This document shows, piece after piece, positions 1 to 8,061 of a DNA stretch of 27,607 nt (its first letter is position 1; every line of letters starts with the position of its first letter). Made by a program: the position numbers and the translations under genes. The DNA comes from Haplomitrium mnioides (taxonomy: Eukaryota; Marchantiophyta; Haplomitriopsida; Calobryales), in assembly GCA_049999725.1 (NCBI GenBank), contig JBNGIS010032354.1, positions 1-27,607 on the forward strand, given 5' to 3'. The notes under the pieces were generated by a model that saw only the letters and a list, made by a program, of their open reading frames with translations, was not told the DNA's origin and did no database searches.

Positions 1-726
1 CGAATATGCAGCTGGTAGAGCTGCTCTTGTCCATACGTGAGCAATGGTCTTCTTCACCTGCTGGAATCCATCGTATGACTCATTCAAGCCCACAGAATTG
101 ACTGGGAGCCTACAGAAATCCAGGCTATTGCTGGTATTGTAAAGATTATATAATCAAGAGAGGCTATGCTCATCGCATCCTCATTTGCAAACACATTCAC
201 TTGTTTCTCACCTTGTATCTTGTTTATGCATCCCAAGGAGAATCGCCTCAAGGGAGGAGGTCGTTTTTCTGCATCATAAGCAGAATCGACTAAGGGAGAA
301 GGTGGTTTTTCTGCTACAGCAGGGAGACTCGCAAATGTGCTACGTTTTTGTATCCAAGAGGTCGCGATTCTGCAGCTGCATGCCTATGTTTTTGATAATT
401 CCAACATTGCGACTGTCCTACATTTTTTGGTGTCTGGAAGGAGGTCCCAACTGTGACGTTTTTCTGCAGTAGAATAGAATAGAACCAGCGATTCAGCTGC
501 ATGTTTTGGCCATAGGAAAGAGCCGTAATTAAGCTGCATTTTGGGCTTTAGGGACAAGGCTGTGAGGCTCTTATCAAGGAGGAAAAGAGGGTGTGATTCT
601 GCAATCACACCAATTCTGTGAAACTGACCTTCTGTGTTTCTGGCTCCCTCTTCCTACGATTTTACTTGGAGGAGGTTACCAGCTGCACTATTATCAAAGC
701 TACTCATTTTGGTTAAAATTTCAACA
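1..726 (+). mobile_element. LTR-a copy 1, 3' part of a long terminal repeat
   Basis: The first bases match 15722 onward inside the solo LTR at 15380-16382, so the window opens inside an LTR. Shared landmarks are the segment after 'gaatatgcagctggtagag', the 'catcataagcagaatcg' motif and a block of 'gtttttctgc' repeats. It is also similar over its 3' part to the third copy near 17.9-18.1 kb. I place the end at 726 because the sequence there is 'aaaatttcaaca', resembling the TTCCAACA terminus of the solo LTR. The 5' end lies outside the window, so solo LTR or 3' LTR cannot be decided. No coding sequence is supported. Confidence 0.7.
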
Positions 727-765
727 TGATGCACCTCAGGAAAGCACATGACAGATTCTAGTGTT

Positions 766-905
766 CACTGAACACCTTTGTATCCCGACTTGGCTACGTT
801 CGAGGGAGTGGTTTCCTTAAGTCCAGACTTAGCTGATTTGCCATTCGGCAGATGTATTTGATGTGTGCAAATACAGTTTTTACACCCCTTCAAAAACACC
901 CTCCA
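766..905 (+). mobile_element. 3' stub of the ORF2-less LINE (third copy)
   Basis: The stretch from 'gaacacctttgtatcccgac' to about 905 aligns with the last 140 bases of the two long ORF2-less LINEs (6355-6497 and 23425-23566). It includes the 'gagggagtggttt' block and 'tatttgatgtgtg'. The poly(A) signal is mutated to 'aatacag' and the tail is degraded to A-rich sequence broken by C residues, so this is an older, heavily 5'-truncated insertion. I did not find a convincing TSD. Confidence 0.7.
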
Positions 906-2045
906 AAAAAACAAAATCGATCACCTTCCAAGTACTGGTCTGTCTTCTCTTCTTCTTTTTGACCGAAAGCAAACAACTTTATTTACTTTCAAGCACCAGG
1001 GGAACAACCGTGGCCAGCAATCAGGCTGAGCGGCAAAAACCAACAACCAATCAATCCCTTTCGGGATCTAGCCTAGTAAACAACAGTAGCCCAATGCCCT
1101 CAATCCAGATTACTACTAACATCAAAATTCCAGTAAACTGAGTCCTCATCACGGATACAAAGAAAATGCCTTGCACCCCATGTTCTGTCAAAGGCTTCAA
1201 GAATTTGCTCTCTTCATTTTGAGCCTTTATCTAGTCTCTACAAGCATCACGCCAAGCTTTCTTTCCGCACTCAATCAATCTCATCCAGATTTTCTTTTTC
1301 AAGCAGTACATATCCATGTGTGATTTTTCGAACACTATTGCATTCTAGACAGCCATATGGAGCAAACTACTGTTCCTCTAAGTAAGGACCAGATCTCTTG
1401 CGCTACGACCAGTGCCTTTGGAATTCTGTCGCCTAGGATGCATTGCTGCCATGTTGGCTTCCACCTTTTGGTATTCCCCCAAATGGAGAACACTAATCTG
1501 CTAATGATATTTCCTGCCCACTTCCAGATAGTGTTGATCCTAGGATAGAGCCAGAAACAGTGAATGAAATCTTCCAATAAATCCTCCTTGCAGCAGACAC
1601 ATCTTGCATCAATCTCAAAGCCAGGCTTCTCTGTTTTTTTCTGAAGCTCCCAACTTGCACACCTCTTTGGACAATAAGCCACATTAATGAGGCCTCTTTG
1701 GCTGATCTGCTTGCGTCCCATATATCAGTCCATCTGGAGGAGTGTGCAGAGTCGATCGGACCGTGTGCTTTCCAGCAGTCCATAACCGGAACTACTGTAG
1801 ATGGCCGGTCCAGGATGAACTGCCGCCCTTTCTTGGTGGAGTAGCTGCTCAGGGGGGAGTTATCTTTCCAGACCCACATTCCAGGGTCCCAATCTCCCTC
1901 TCCGATAAAAGAGCCAAGTAACTTATACTCAGAATTCTGACCTTTGGGCACTGTGCAGACTCTTTTTTTCCTCATAATCACACTGGTCTGTCTTTTCGCA
2001 CCATGCTCTTGAGGATTGCTTCAGTCCATACAGAGAGTATTTAAG
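905..2045 (-). pseudogene. Ty1/copia reverse-transcriptase fragment, split by an L1
   Basis: On the minus strand, about 2045-1982 reads LKYSLYGLKQSSRAW, the highly conserved copia RT block, followed by CEKTDQ. The frame resumes across the L1 insertion (947-1981) at 946 and reads DQYLEGDRF before decaying. It is oriented opposite to the copia element that begins at about 2046. The two therefore join head-to-head, either as an inversion product or as separate insertions. It is non-functional, with no flanking domains retained. Confidence 0.7.
947..1981 (-). mobile_element. 5'-truncated L1 LINE (ORF2 C-terminus and 3' UTR), minus strand
   Basis: Reading leftward, about 1981-1340 encodes the C-terminal part of an L1 ORF2 that matches the plus-strand copy at 9849-10480. 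Shared blocks include GDWDPGMW, SPLSSYSTKKGR, RWTDIWDAS and a zf-RVT-like cysteine cluster (CVCC, then H and C). The protein is broken by frameshifts. The 3' UTR ends in 'gtaaataaagttgtttgctttcggtc' sequence and a short A/G-rich tail (polypyrimidine on the plus strand at 947-960). A 13-bp TSD, actggtctgtctt, flanks it at 934-946 and 1982-1994. It cannot move on its own: endonuclease and RT are missing. Confidence 0.9.
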
Positions 2046-2074
2046 GACAGTATGAAATGACAGGGAGGCAAGTC

Positions 2075-2870
2075 TGCTCCCCATATCCTAGAGGGACTCC
2101 TTTATGTACCTGAGATTGCAAAGAATTTGATGTGAGTAAGTGCACTTACGAGGACTGGTTCAGTCCTTGTTTGGCGGTCAATATTGACTAACATGGGTGC
2201 AAGATCCAGAACAAACATGGCAGGATAGTTAGTGTTGGCACTACAGACAAGAAATTGTACAGATTGGAATAACCAGAAAGAACAGAACACAATAGAATAG
2301 AACTGATTTTAAGTCCCATACATGGAAAGCATAACTCTCTGGCACCACAAGCTTGGACATTTGAGAGAGCAGGGAATCAGGATGCTTTCCAGCAAAGTAA
2401 GTAAACCGGATGTTGAGAAACCCACCTCACTTAAATTCTGTGAAGGATGTGGGAAGGGAAAGGCTCACAAGGCTGCAGTCAAGAAGGAAAGTGTTGGCTG
2501 GAGAGCTTCCAAATCCTGGAATTAGTTCACAGTGAAGTTTGTGGACCTATGTGTTGAGAACAATCGCTCGAGTGAGGACAGATCCTGAGAAGGACCAGGT
2601 GCACAGTCCTTCCCAAAGTTCAATCCTGGGAAGGATCCTTTGCAAGGATTTTCTGTACTGAAGAAGTAGTCACAGCTGTATAATTTGAAGAATATCAGCC
2701 CCACAAACGTAGTTCAAGGGATGACTCCTTGGCAGGCTTGGAAGGGCATTAAACCTTCAGTGAAGCATCTGATGACTTTGGGCTGTGACACATATGCAGT
2801 GATTCTTGATACACCTTGCACAAAGTTGGAGCCAAAGGCAGTAAAGTGGGGATATAATTTTCCGTGAAAG
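2075..2870 (+). pseudogene. Copia GAG-pre-integrase and integrase remnant
   Basis: From about 2100 the translation gives LLYVPEIAKNLM, the block that precedes the copia integrase. It is followed by an IQ..GR...GTTDKKLYRLE-like stretch with stops. The frame at 2322-2525 gives WHHKLGHLREQGIRML and then KFCEGCGKGKAHK, the HHCC zinc-binding finger of retroviral-type integrases (H, H, C-x2-C). Next comes LELVHSEVCGPM, where the catalytic core begins. The core is then replaced by about 100 bp of LTR-like sequence (2552-2650). The frame resumes with TAVYLKNISPTNVVQGMTPWQAWKG and on to KLEPKAVKWGY. The DDE catalytic core is therefore largely missing. Confidence 0.85.
2552..2650 (+). mobile_element. 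LTR-like fragment inside integrase, shared with 23719-23815
   Basis: The sequence beginning 'tgttgagaacaat' and running through 'acagtccttcccaa' and 'gatcctttgcaa' matches 23719-23815 with scattered differences. It begins with TGTTGA, as many copia LTRs do, and sits exactly where the integrase core should continue. I cannot define its right edge or a TSD. It could be a truncated solo LTR or a rearrangement. Confidence 0.5.
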
Positions 2871-3129
2871 GGAAGTACATAGCAGGATGGATACAAATTC
2901 ATGCCCTGCCTTCCCTGACATTTTGAGAATCACTCTATAAGAGAGTTCCACAGATGGAGAGCAAGGACGGACTTCTGGACAACTTGAAAGTGGACCAACT
3001 CTGGAACCAGCAATCTTGGAGGAGTATGAAGAAAATTAAGTGAACAGGAAAGTAGCATTGCAAGCGGTGAGAAAGTCACAGAAACTCGAAGACCAATTTT
3101 TCAGCTTAGAATAGAAGAAGATGAGGCAA

Positions 3130-3648
3130 ATGCTGTTCTTGAACAAGAACCAACAAGCCTAAGCAAAGGTCATGGAAAGAGATGATGCAAAACAGTGGGA
3201 GAAGGCCATGAAATAAGAATACCAGTCTGTGCTCATAGAACAGGACTTAGATCCTGGCAGAATCGCCAGAAGGTAGGCAAGCAAGCAGTAGGGTGCAGGT
3301 GGGTTTGCAAGATCCGGCGTGGAGCTACAAATGAAGTCACCAAGTACAAGCCACACCTAGTAGCCAAATGGAACCTAATGAATGGTTGAATAAAGTTGGT
3401 GCTTGAAAGTAAATAAAGTTGTTTGCTTTCGGTCAAAACAAAAAAACAAAGGGAACCTAATGAATGAATGCATAGATTATTAGGAAACATTTGCTCCAGC
3501 GATAAAATCACATCTGTACAATGCTTGATGGCTATAGCAGCAGAGGTGAACCACAAGGTTCATCAAATGGATGTAAAGGCAGCCTTCCTCAATGGAGATC
3601 TCTCAAGAAGATCTACATGGTGCAACCTGAAGGCTTAGAGGCCATCTG
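3130..3648 (+). pseudogene. Copia reverse transcriptase, N-terminal half
   Basis: Around 3130-3380 the frames give the start of copia RT (WEKAM..EY, then AVGCRWVCKIRRGATNEVTKYK and LVAK). After the 67-bp L1 tail the domain continues with IDY.ETFAPAIK, AIAAEVNHKVHQMDVKAAFLNGDL and YMVQPEG, ending at the TSD at 3649. QMDVKAAFLNGDL is the motif-A region, and its catalytic aspartate is present. At least three frameshifts break the reading frame, so no product is expected. The protein resumes at 6512. Confidence 0.85.
3385..3451 (+). mobile_element. 67-bp severely 5'-truncated L1 tail insertion
   Basis: This insert holds only the last bases of the L1 3' UTR, 'gaaagtaaataaagttg' and 'tttgctttcggtc', and a short A-rich tail. 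It matches 10838-10882 and the minus-strand end near 960-990. It is flanked by a perfect 15-bp TSD, ggaacctaatgaatg, at 3370-3384 and 3452-3466. It interrupts the copia RT domain in the middle of its coding sequence. Confidence 0.93.
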
Positions 3649-3839
3649 GAAAGGAAGATGAGAAGAGCGGGCGGAGGCCAGAGGGTTGCCGGCTATAGTG
3701 GCTCCTTCAAGATGAAGAGTGTGAATCTATTCCACACTACGAAGCAGTTGATGGATGTTGATGGATCTCGTCTATAGAAGACGAGTATTTTGACACCTGC
3801 AGCTCGCGATTTGAGTTAGAACTTTTATAGAAAAAAAAA

Positions 3840-4640
3840 AAAGTTTTGCTGCAGTTTGTTCGTGATGGGTTCGTGACCACGGGCATTGCGCGCTGCGAGT
3901 GTGAGTGTCTGTTTTTCTGGATGCAAGGGTTCCTTAATGTTCATGGTTCTACTTCCTGCTCAAGAAGTGTCCTTAGCGCTGGAGTTGCTTGCGTTCTGCG
4001 ATTCTAACGCAAGCAAGAGGGAAAGGAGAGGAGATCGCGCCCGTCGAATACGTACTTCGCAGCTCCACGCAAGATGCAGGAGAGGAATTTTTCCATGCTC
4101 GCGATATGTCCTTAGCCCTGGAGGTGCCTTATCATTCGTGGTCCTGCCCGCAAAGTGTTCTTAGCGCTGGAGTTCCTTTACGGTCGCTTCGCAGGAGAAA
4201 GGCGTCGCAGGAGAAGGCCCGCTGGAGGTCCTTAACATTTGATTCGCAGCAGGAGAAGGCTGTCTTAGGAGAGCCCGCTGCGGGAGAAAGAAAACGGGAG
4301 AAAGAATAAACAAGCGAAGCAGGAGAGGAGCCCCTCGAAAACGTTCTTTGCAGCTCAACGCAATATGCAGAAGAGGAGGTCGTGAGTGTTTTTCCTGCTC
4401 GCGATATCCCTGTCGTTTGTGGTTCTGCCCGCGAATGGAGAATGGCTTCTTCGTGTTGGTTTGTGAACAAGGTGATTCTTAGTGATGGTGTCGTGAACAA
4501 GGTGCCTTAATGTTGGCATCGCAGAGGAGAGTCGCATCAAGGGAGTCTTTTCGTGATGGTGTAATGTACTAGGTCCTTAACGTTGGAGTCGCAGGGGAAT
4601 CGCGTCGCAGGAGAGTTCAGGGTTGTTATTGATCGAAAGC
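3840..4640 (+). promoter_or_regulatory. 5' UTR of half-LINE copy 1, repeat-rich and CpG-rich
   Basis: About 3880-4300 aligns with 20890-21300 of the second copy, so it belongs to the element. It contains many imperfect reiterations of short phrases such as 'gtccttagcgctggag', 'ccttaac(a/g)tt', 'tcgcaggagaagg' and 'ctgctcgcgatat', and is visibly richer in CpG than the flanks. LINE 5' UTRs commonly hold an internal promoter, so this is the natural place for one. No specific promoter motif was identified. Confidence 0.45.
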
Positions 4641-4743
4641 AGCATTAGGCAGCTTCGAAGGAAATACAGGTCTCCTAACGGGGCAGAGTGACGAGTTGGC
4701 TGGTTCGAAGGATTTGGACTGCTGGAAAACTCTCTTTGTCAAC

Positions 4744-6204
4744 ATGTCGAAGGCTGCTCCTTGGTCACCTGGCTCTCGTTTGGGAAAAGAAGTGCTGTTA
4801 GGAAACTCATCCCTTAGCCGCCCCTTCCCCTGTAAACTCAAGAGTCATGAAGCAGAGGAAAGAAGGAAGAAGACCATTTCCGTGCCTCCAAAAGTGTTCA
4901 GAGTGGATCAGGATTTATGCTCTCTCACTTCTGATCAGCTTAGGAAGAAATTACTCATTGGACGGTTTAGGAGCTTCTTCCCAGGCCTCAAGGAGATTTC
5001 TGAATGGTTTGGGAAATTTTGTTCTCAGAAAGGGTGGAAGGCTACAGTGCTCAGGATGATTGGCAAAGGTTTTTTTCTCGTTTTGGCAGAAGAAGAAAAT
5101 GTCAGAATCGAGCTCCTTACTGGAGTACCCTTCTCTTTGAAGAGTATGACATGTATATTCCAACCATGGCGACCAAAGTTTGACCCACTGGTCGAACAAG
5201 CTCAGGTGCCTACTTGGATTACCTTGCCGTTCTTCCCAGAAGAGCTACGCAATCAGCTTCCAATGATTGCTAGCCTCTTTGGAAAAATCATTTATGTTCC
5301 TTCCGTACTTGATGAGATGCATGTCAGATTCTGTGTCCAGCTTGACACATCCAAAGGAGTAAGTTCAGTTTTGGAGCTATTGTGCCCCGAGGGGACCTAC
5401 TCCCAAGAGGTTGAGTACGACGGAATTCCTCTTCGATGCTTCCTCTGCAGGAGCACTGATCACCTAGTTGGAAAATGTCCTAGAGGGAGGGCACGTAGAT
5501 TTGCCAACAAAAGGAGGGGTGAGGCCATCACGCATGCCAATAGGGCACCTTCTTTGAATCCCGAGGCTTCTCCATCCGCATCAAAGGACTTCGAAGACCA
5601 AGGAAGGCACTCAGCAGAAGAGAAAGAATCAAGAGATCAGGCAGAGGCGATCCCATTGGCAGAGAATCACTGTGATGGTCAACACAAAATACAGACCAGT
5701 TCAGGGAGGAGGTCCTCTACCATCCATCATCCAAGAGTGCAGAGGGTGATAGGGGATTTCCAAGATGATTCTGCTGCTGCACCAGAGACTGGCTCAGATG
5801 CTCCTATGGCAGTTAATGAGATGATTGTTGGTACAAGTGACAAGTTGGGGTCTGAAGAGACACCAAAGCTCCAAATTGTCCAAGCTGATGTGACTGAAGC
5901 CACCACAGAAGCCCAAGTAACAGTGGAGGAGAGCATGTGGCAAAAGGTCACAAAAAGGTATACACGGTGGGAGAAAATGAAAGGGGTAGTGGCAAATCAG
6001 GCTACATGCAGCAAGTCAGGGAAAGCTACTATCCTGGCCACCAAGTGCCGAACAAGGTCCTCAATACCTTTGCCTCCAGAACAGGATGTCTTGACAAAGA
6101 GAATCCAGGAGGAAGGTCCTATTTTCTTGGAAATGTCCTTAGAGGATGATTCACTGCATCACAGTGTAATTCCCTCTAGGCTTTCCATGGAACCAGAGAC
6201 TTGA
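4744..6204 (+). CDS. LINE ORF1 protein: DUF4283-like domain plus CCHC zinc knuckle, intact
   Basis: This frame encodes 486 residues and is the only long undamaged gene in the window. I chose the ATG at 4744 (MSKAAPWSPGSR) because the second copy starts at the same point (21815, MSKAAPWRPGSR); the frame is open 48 bases further upstream but has no ATG there. Residues about 60-215 look like the plant LINE/retroelement DUF4283 domain (LIGRFRSFFPGLKEISEWF, GKGFFLVLAEEE, QPWRPKFDP, TWITLPFFPEELRNQ). Residues 232-245 form a zinc knuckle, C-x2-C-x4-H-x4-C (C232, C235, H240, C245). The acidic, low-complexity tail ends with the conserved block EDDSLHHSVIPSRLSMEPE. Such proteins bind LINE RNA to form the RNP. 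No RT or endonuclease is encoded, and that is the odd feature. Confidence 0.85.
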   Translation: MSKAAPWSPGSRLGKEVLLGNSSLSRPFPCKLKSHEAEERRKKTISVPPKVFRVDQDLCSLTSDQLRKKLLIGRFRSFFPGLKEISEWFGKFCSQKGWKATVLRMIGKGFFLVLAEEENVRIELLTGVPFSLKSMTCIFQPWRPKFDPLVEQAQVPTWITLPFFPEELRNQLPMIASLFGKIIYVPSVLDEMHVRFCVQLDTSKGVSSVLELLCPEGTYSQEVEYDGIPLRCFLCRSTDHLVGKCPRGRARRFANKRRGEAITHANRAPSLNPEASPSASKDFEDQGRHSAEEKESRDQAEAIPLAENHCDGQHKIQTSSGRRSSTIHHPRVQRVIGDFQDDSAAAPETGSDAPMAVNEMIVGTSDKLGSEETPKLQIVQADVTEATTEAQVTVEESMWQKVTKRYTRWEKMKGVVANQATCSKSGKATILATKCRTRSSIPLPPEQDVLTKRIQEEGPIFLEMSLEDDSLHHSVIPSRLSMEPET

Positions 6205-6455
6205 TGATGTATCAGGCTATTATTAGAGGGACTAGAGTGTCTGTGAAGTGGCCTTTAATTATAGATGTTGATAATATTTTGGATTGATGGCCTAGGGCTA
6301 GTGATCTACCTTAGGAGGAATTGTGATAGATTTTACTGGCATGTGGCTGTCGCTGGACACCTTTGTGTCCTGACTTGGCTACCCTTGAGGGAGTGGTTTG
6401 CTTTGGTCCAGACCTTGATGTCTTGCCGCTTCAGCGGTTGTATTTGATGTGTGGA

Positions 6456-6497
6456 AATAAAGTTTTTACTTCCTGTCCATCCAAAAAAAAAAAAAAA
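6456..6497 (+). terminator. Poly(A) signal and A15 tail of half-LINE copy 1
   Basis: AATAAA at 6456-6461 is followed 21 bases later by A15 at 6483-6497, then directly by the 3' TSD. This defines the transcript end that was reverse transcribed. Confidence 0.9.
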
Positions 6498-6511
6498 GAA
6501 AGGAAGACGAG

Positions 6512-7555
6512 GTATGTATCCTTAGTCTCTATTGGACTGAAGCAGTCCTGATGAGCATTCATAAGAAGATACACCATTACTAACAAGGTGGAGAGTATTC
6601 TAGATGTGCATCCAATCAGAGTGTGTACTGCTCGATAAAGGGGTCTATCTTGATAATCACACTGTATATGGATGACGTGCTGTTTTTGAGAGATAATATG
6701 GAGCTACTGTGCAGCATGAAGCATGGTCTGGGCAAGCTATTGGAGATGGTAACCCTTGGAGAGGTACACTATATACTTGGCATACAGGTGATCAGGAACA
6801 GGAATGCAAGAAGCATCAGCTCAATCAGCAAGGGTACAGTGATTCAATTGCCGGTGACTTCCACATGGAAGATGTAAAGGCTGCACCCACACCTGTTGAG
6901 GAATATGGAAGCTGAAGACAATGAAGAAAAAGCAAAGGTTCCATACAGACGTGCAGTTGGCAAACTCATGTACACCCTGCTGGGAACAAGGCCAGACTTT
7001 GCATATACTGTGGAAGCTTTGAGTAGGTTTATGAACAACCTTGGTGAGCAGCACTGTAGGGCAGCTAAGAGAGTTATTAGGTACCTGCAGGGTTCAAATG
7101 ATCTTGGAATCACTTACTATGGTAAAAAGAGATCAAACTCACTGGCTACAGTGATGCAGATTGGGGAGGAAACCTTGACACAAGAAGATCCACATCTGGA
7201 TGTGTAGTTACACTGGCAGATGAAAATATCTCCTGGAACAGAAACTTTGCAAAAGACCATTCCTCTATCCTTAACTGAAGCAGAATACATAGCCTTGACA
7301 CATGCCTGTACGGAAACTGTGTGGATTCACAGATTGCTTGATGAGCAAGCAAGGTACACCAACAATGATTAAGTGTGACAACCAAGAAAATATGAGAGTG
7401 GCAATCAACGCAGTTCACCATCCAAGGACAAAGCACATAGACATCCAGTACCACTTCCTATGAGAGTTAGTTGGGAATGAAGTACAACAGGAATAATGTG
7501 TTACAAAGGAGATGACAGCTGATGTTTTCACCAAAGCATTGCACAGCAACATACA
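6512..7555 (+). pseudogene. Copia reverse transcriptase C-terminal half and RNase H
   Basis: Immediately after the 3' TSD of the half-LINE, copia RT resumes (VSLVSIGLKQS, a decayed SLYGLKQS block). Then come ILIITLYMDDVLFL with the YMDD catalytic box, MVTLGEVHYILGIQV, and after a frameshift VPYRRAVGKLMYTLLGTRPD, ALSRFMNNLGEQH and AAKRVIRYLQG. RNase H follows in several frames: TGYSDADWGG, RSTSG, LSLTEAEYIALTHA, HHPRTKHIDIQYHFL and TADVFTKAL. These are the standard copia RNase H landmarks. Frameshifts near 6890, 7150 and 7350, plus stops, make it inactive. Confidence 0.87.
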
Positions 7556-8020
7556 ATAAAAGGGACTGTAAAAAAATGTATATCTTTTACACAGCAAGTA
7601 GTTATATCTAACAGAATTGTTAGTTATAGTTAGTGCTTTTGTTAAATACTTGGCTAAGTTTAACACTAGTTTTTTAGGGTACCTCAAACTATGCCACATG
7701 TCTGCAGGACAGGCCCTTCATGTGCTACCTCAAATTCTGCCATGAAGAAGCATCCTGCAGTTGCTGAGGGTCGTGTGTAGCTGCATGCTAGCAATCAGTA
7801 GAGGATACCTCCTATCAACCATGACCTTGATGCACTGATATAATTTACAGGAGATCCTTTCTTCCTTGTACATATATTCAAGCGAAGCAAGCCCCAGAGG
7901 CAAGCTCAATCAGAAAAGGACCCTCATCTCAACATTTTCCGTTTTCTTTCTGGATCGATTCCTGTTTTCAGGAATTACCCTGATTCCTGCTTTCCGGGAT
8001 GCCTGTAAGATAAGTGCCAA
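7556..8020 (+). mobile_element. Possible copia 3' LTR
   Basis: A purine-rich stretch (7552-7566) just after the RNase H remnant could be the polypurine tract, with an LTR starting at TG 7567. The following sequence is AT-rich and non-coding, with a 'gtacatatattcaagcg' segment around 7868 that resembles a TATA/R region. No second LTR copy is in the window and I cannot fix the right boundary. Confidence 0.4.
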
Positions 8021-8061
8021 AAAAAAGGGGATTTTTTTATTTTTCGGGTGGGGGGGGAATT

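Larger units (their letters stand above)
3663..6497 (+). mobile_element. ORF2-less L1-type LINE, copy 1 (half-LINE)
   Basis: This is a 2835-bp insertion with a long GC-richer 5' region (3663-4743), one intact ORF1 (4744-6204), a roughly 280-bp 3' UTR, AATAAA at 6456-6461 and A15 at 6483-6497. A 14-bp TSD with one mismatch, gaaaggaaga(t/c)gag, lies at 3649-3662 and 6498-6511, inside copia RT. No endonuclease or RT sequence is present anywhere between ORF1 and the tail. The 3' UTR resembles that of the ORF2-bearing L1 ending at 10882. A second copy lies at 20354-23566. By architecture it is a non-autonomous element that would need RT supplied in trans. Confidence 0.88.
2046..8020 (+). mobile_element. 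Degenerate Ty1/copia retrotransposon, 5'-truncated, with nested insertions
   Basis: Copia pol domains appear in canonical order on the plus strand: GAG-pre-integrase/integrase zinc finger (2046-2545), a remnant of the integrase C-terminal part (2665-2870), RT (3130-3648 and 6512-6890), and RNase H (6900-7555). A possible 3' LTR follows. Gag, protease and the 5' LTR are absent. Two L1-type insertions sit inside RT, each with its own TSD: 67 bp at 3385-3451 and 2835 bp at 3663-6497. The RT protein picks up on both sides of each, which supports nesting rather than chance adjacency. Many stops and frameshifts show that it is dead. Confidence 0.85.

Noticed and set aside
470-486. (AGAAT)n in LTR-a copy 1 as a LINE-tail insertion
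   Set aside because: The pentanucleotide is present but the LINE 3' UTR sequence that should adjoin it is absent, so local slippage is as likely.
3989-4309. 106-codon plus-strand frame upstream of ORF1
   Set aside because: It is built from the reiterated 5' UTR phrases, is not kept as one frame in copy 2, and has no motif.
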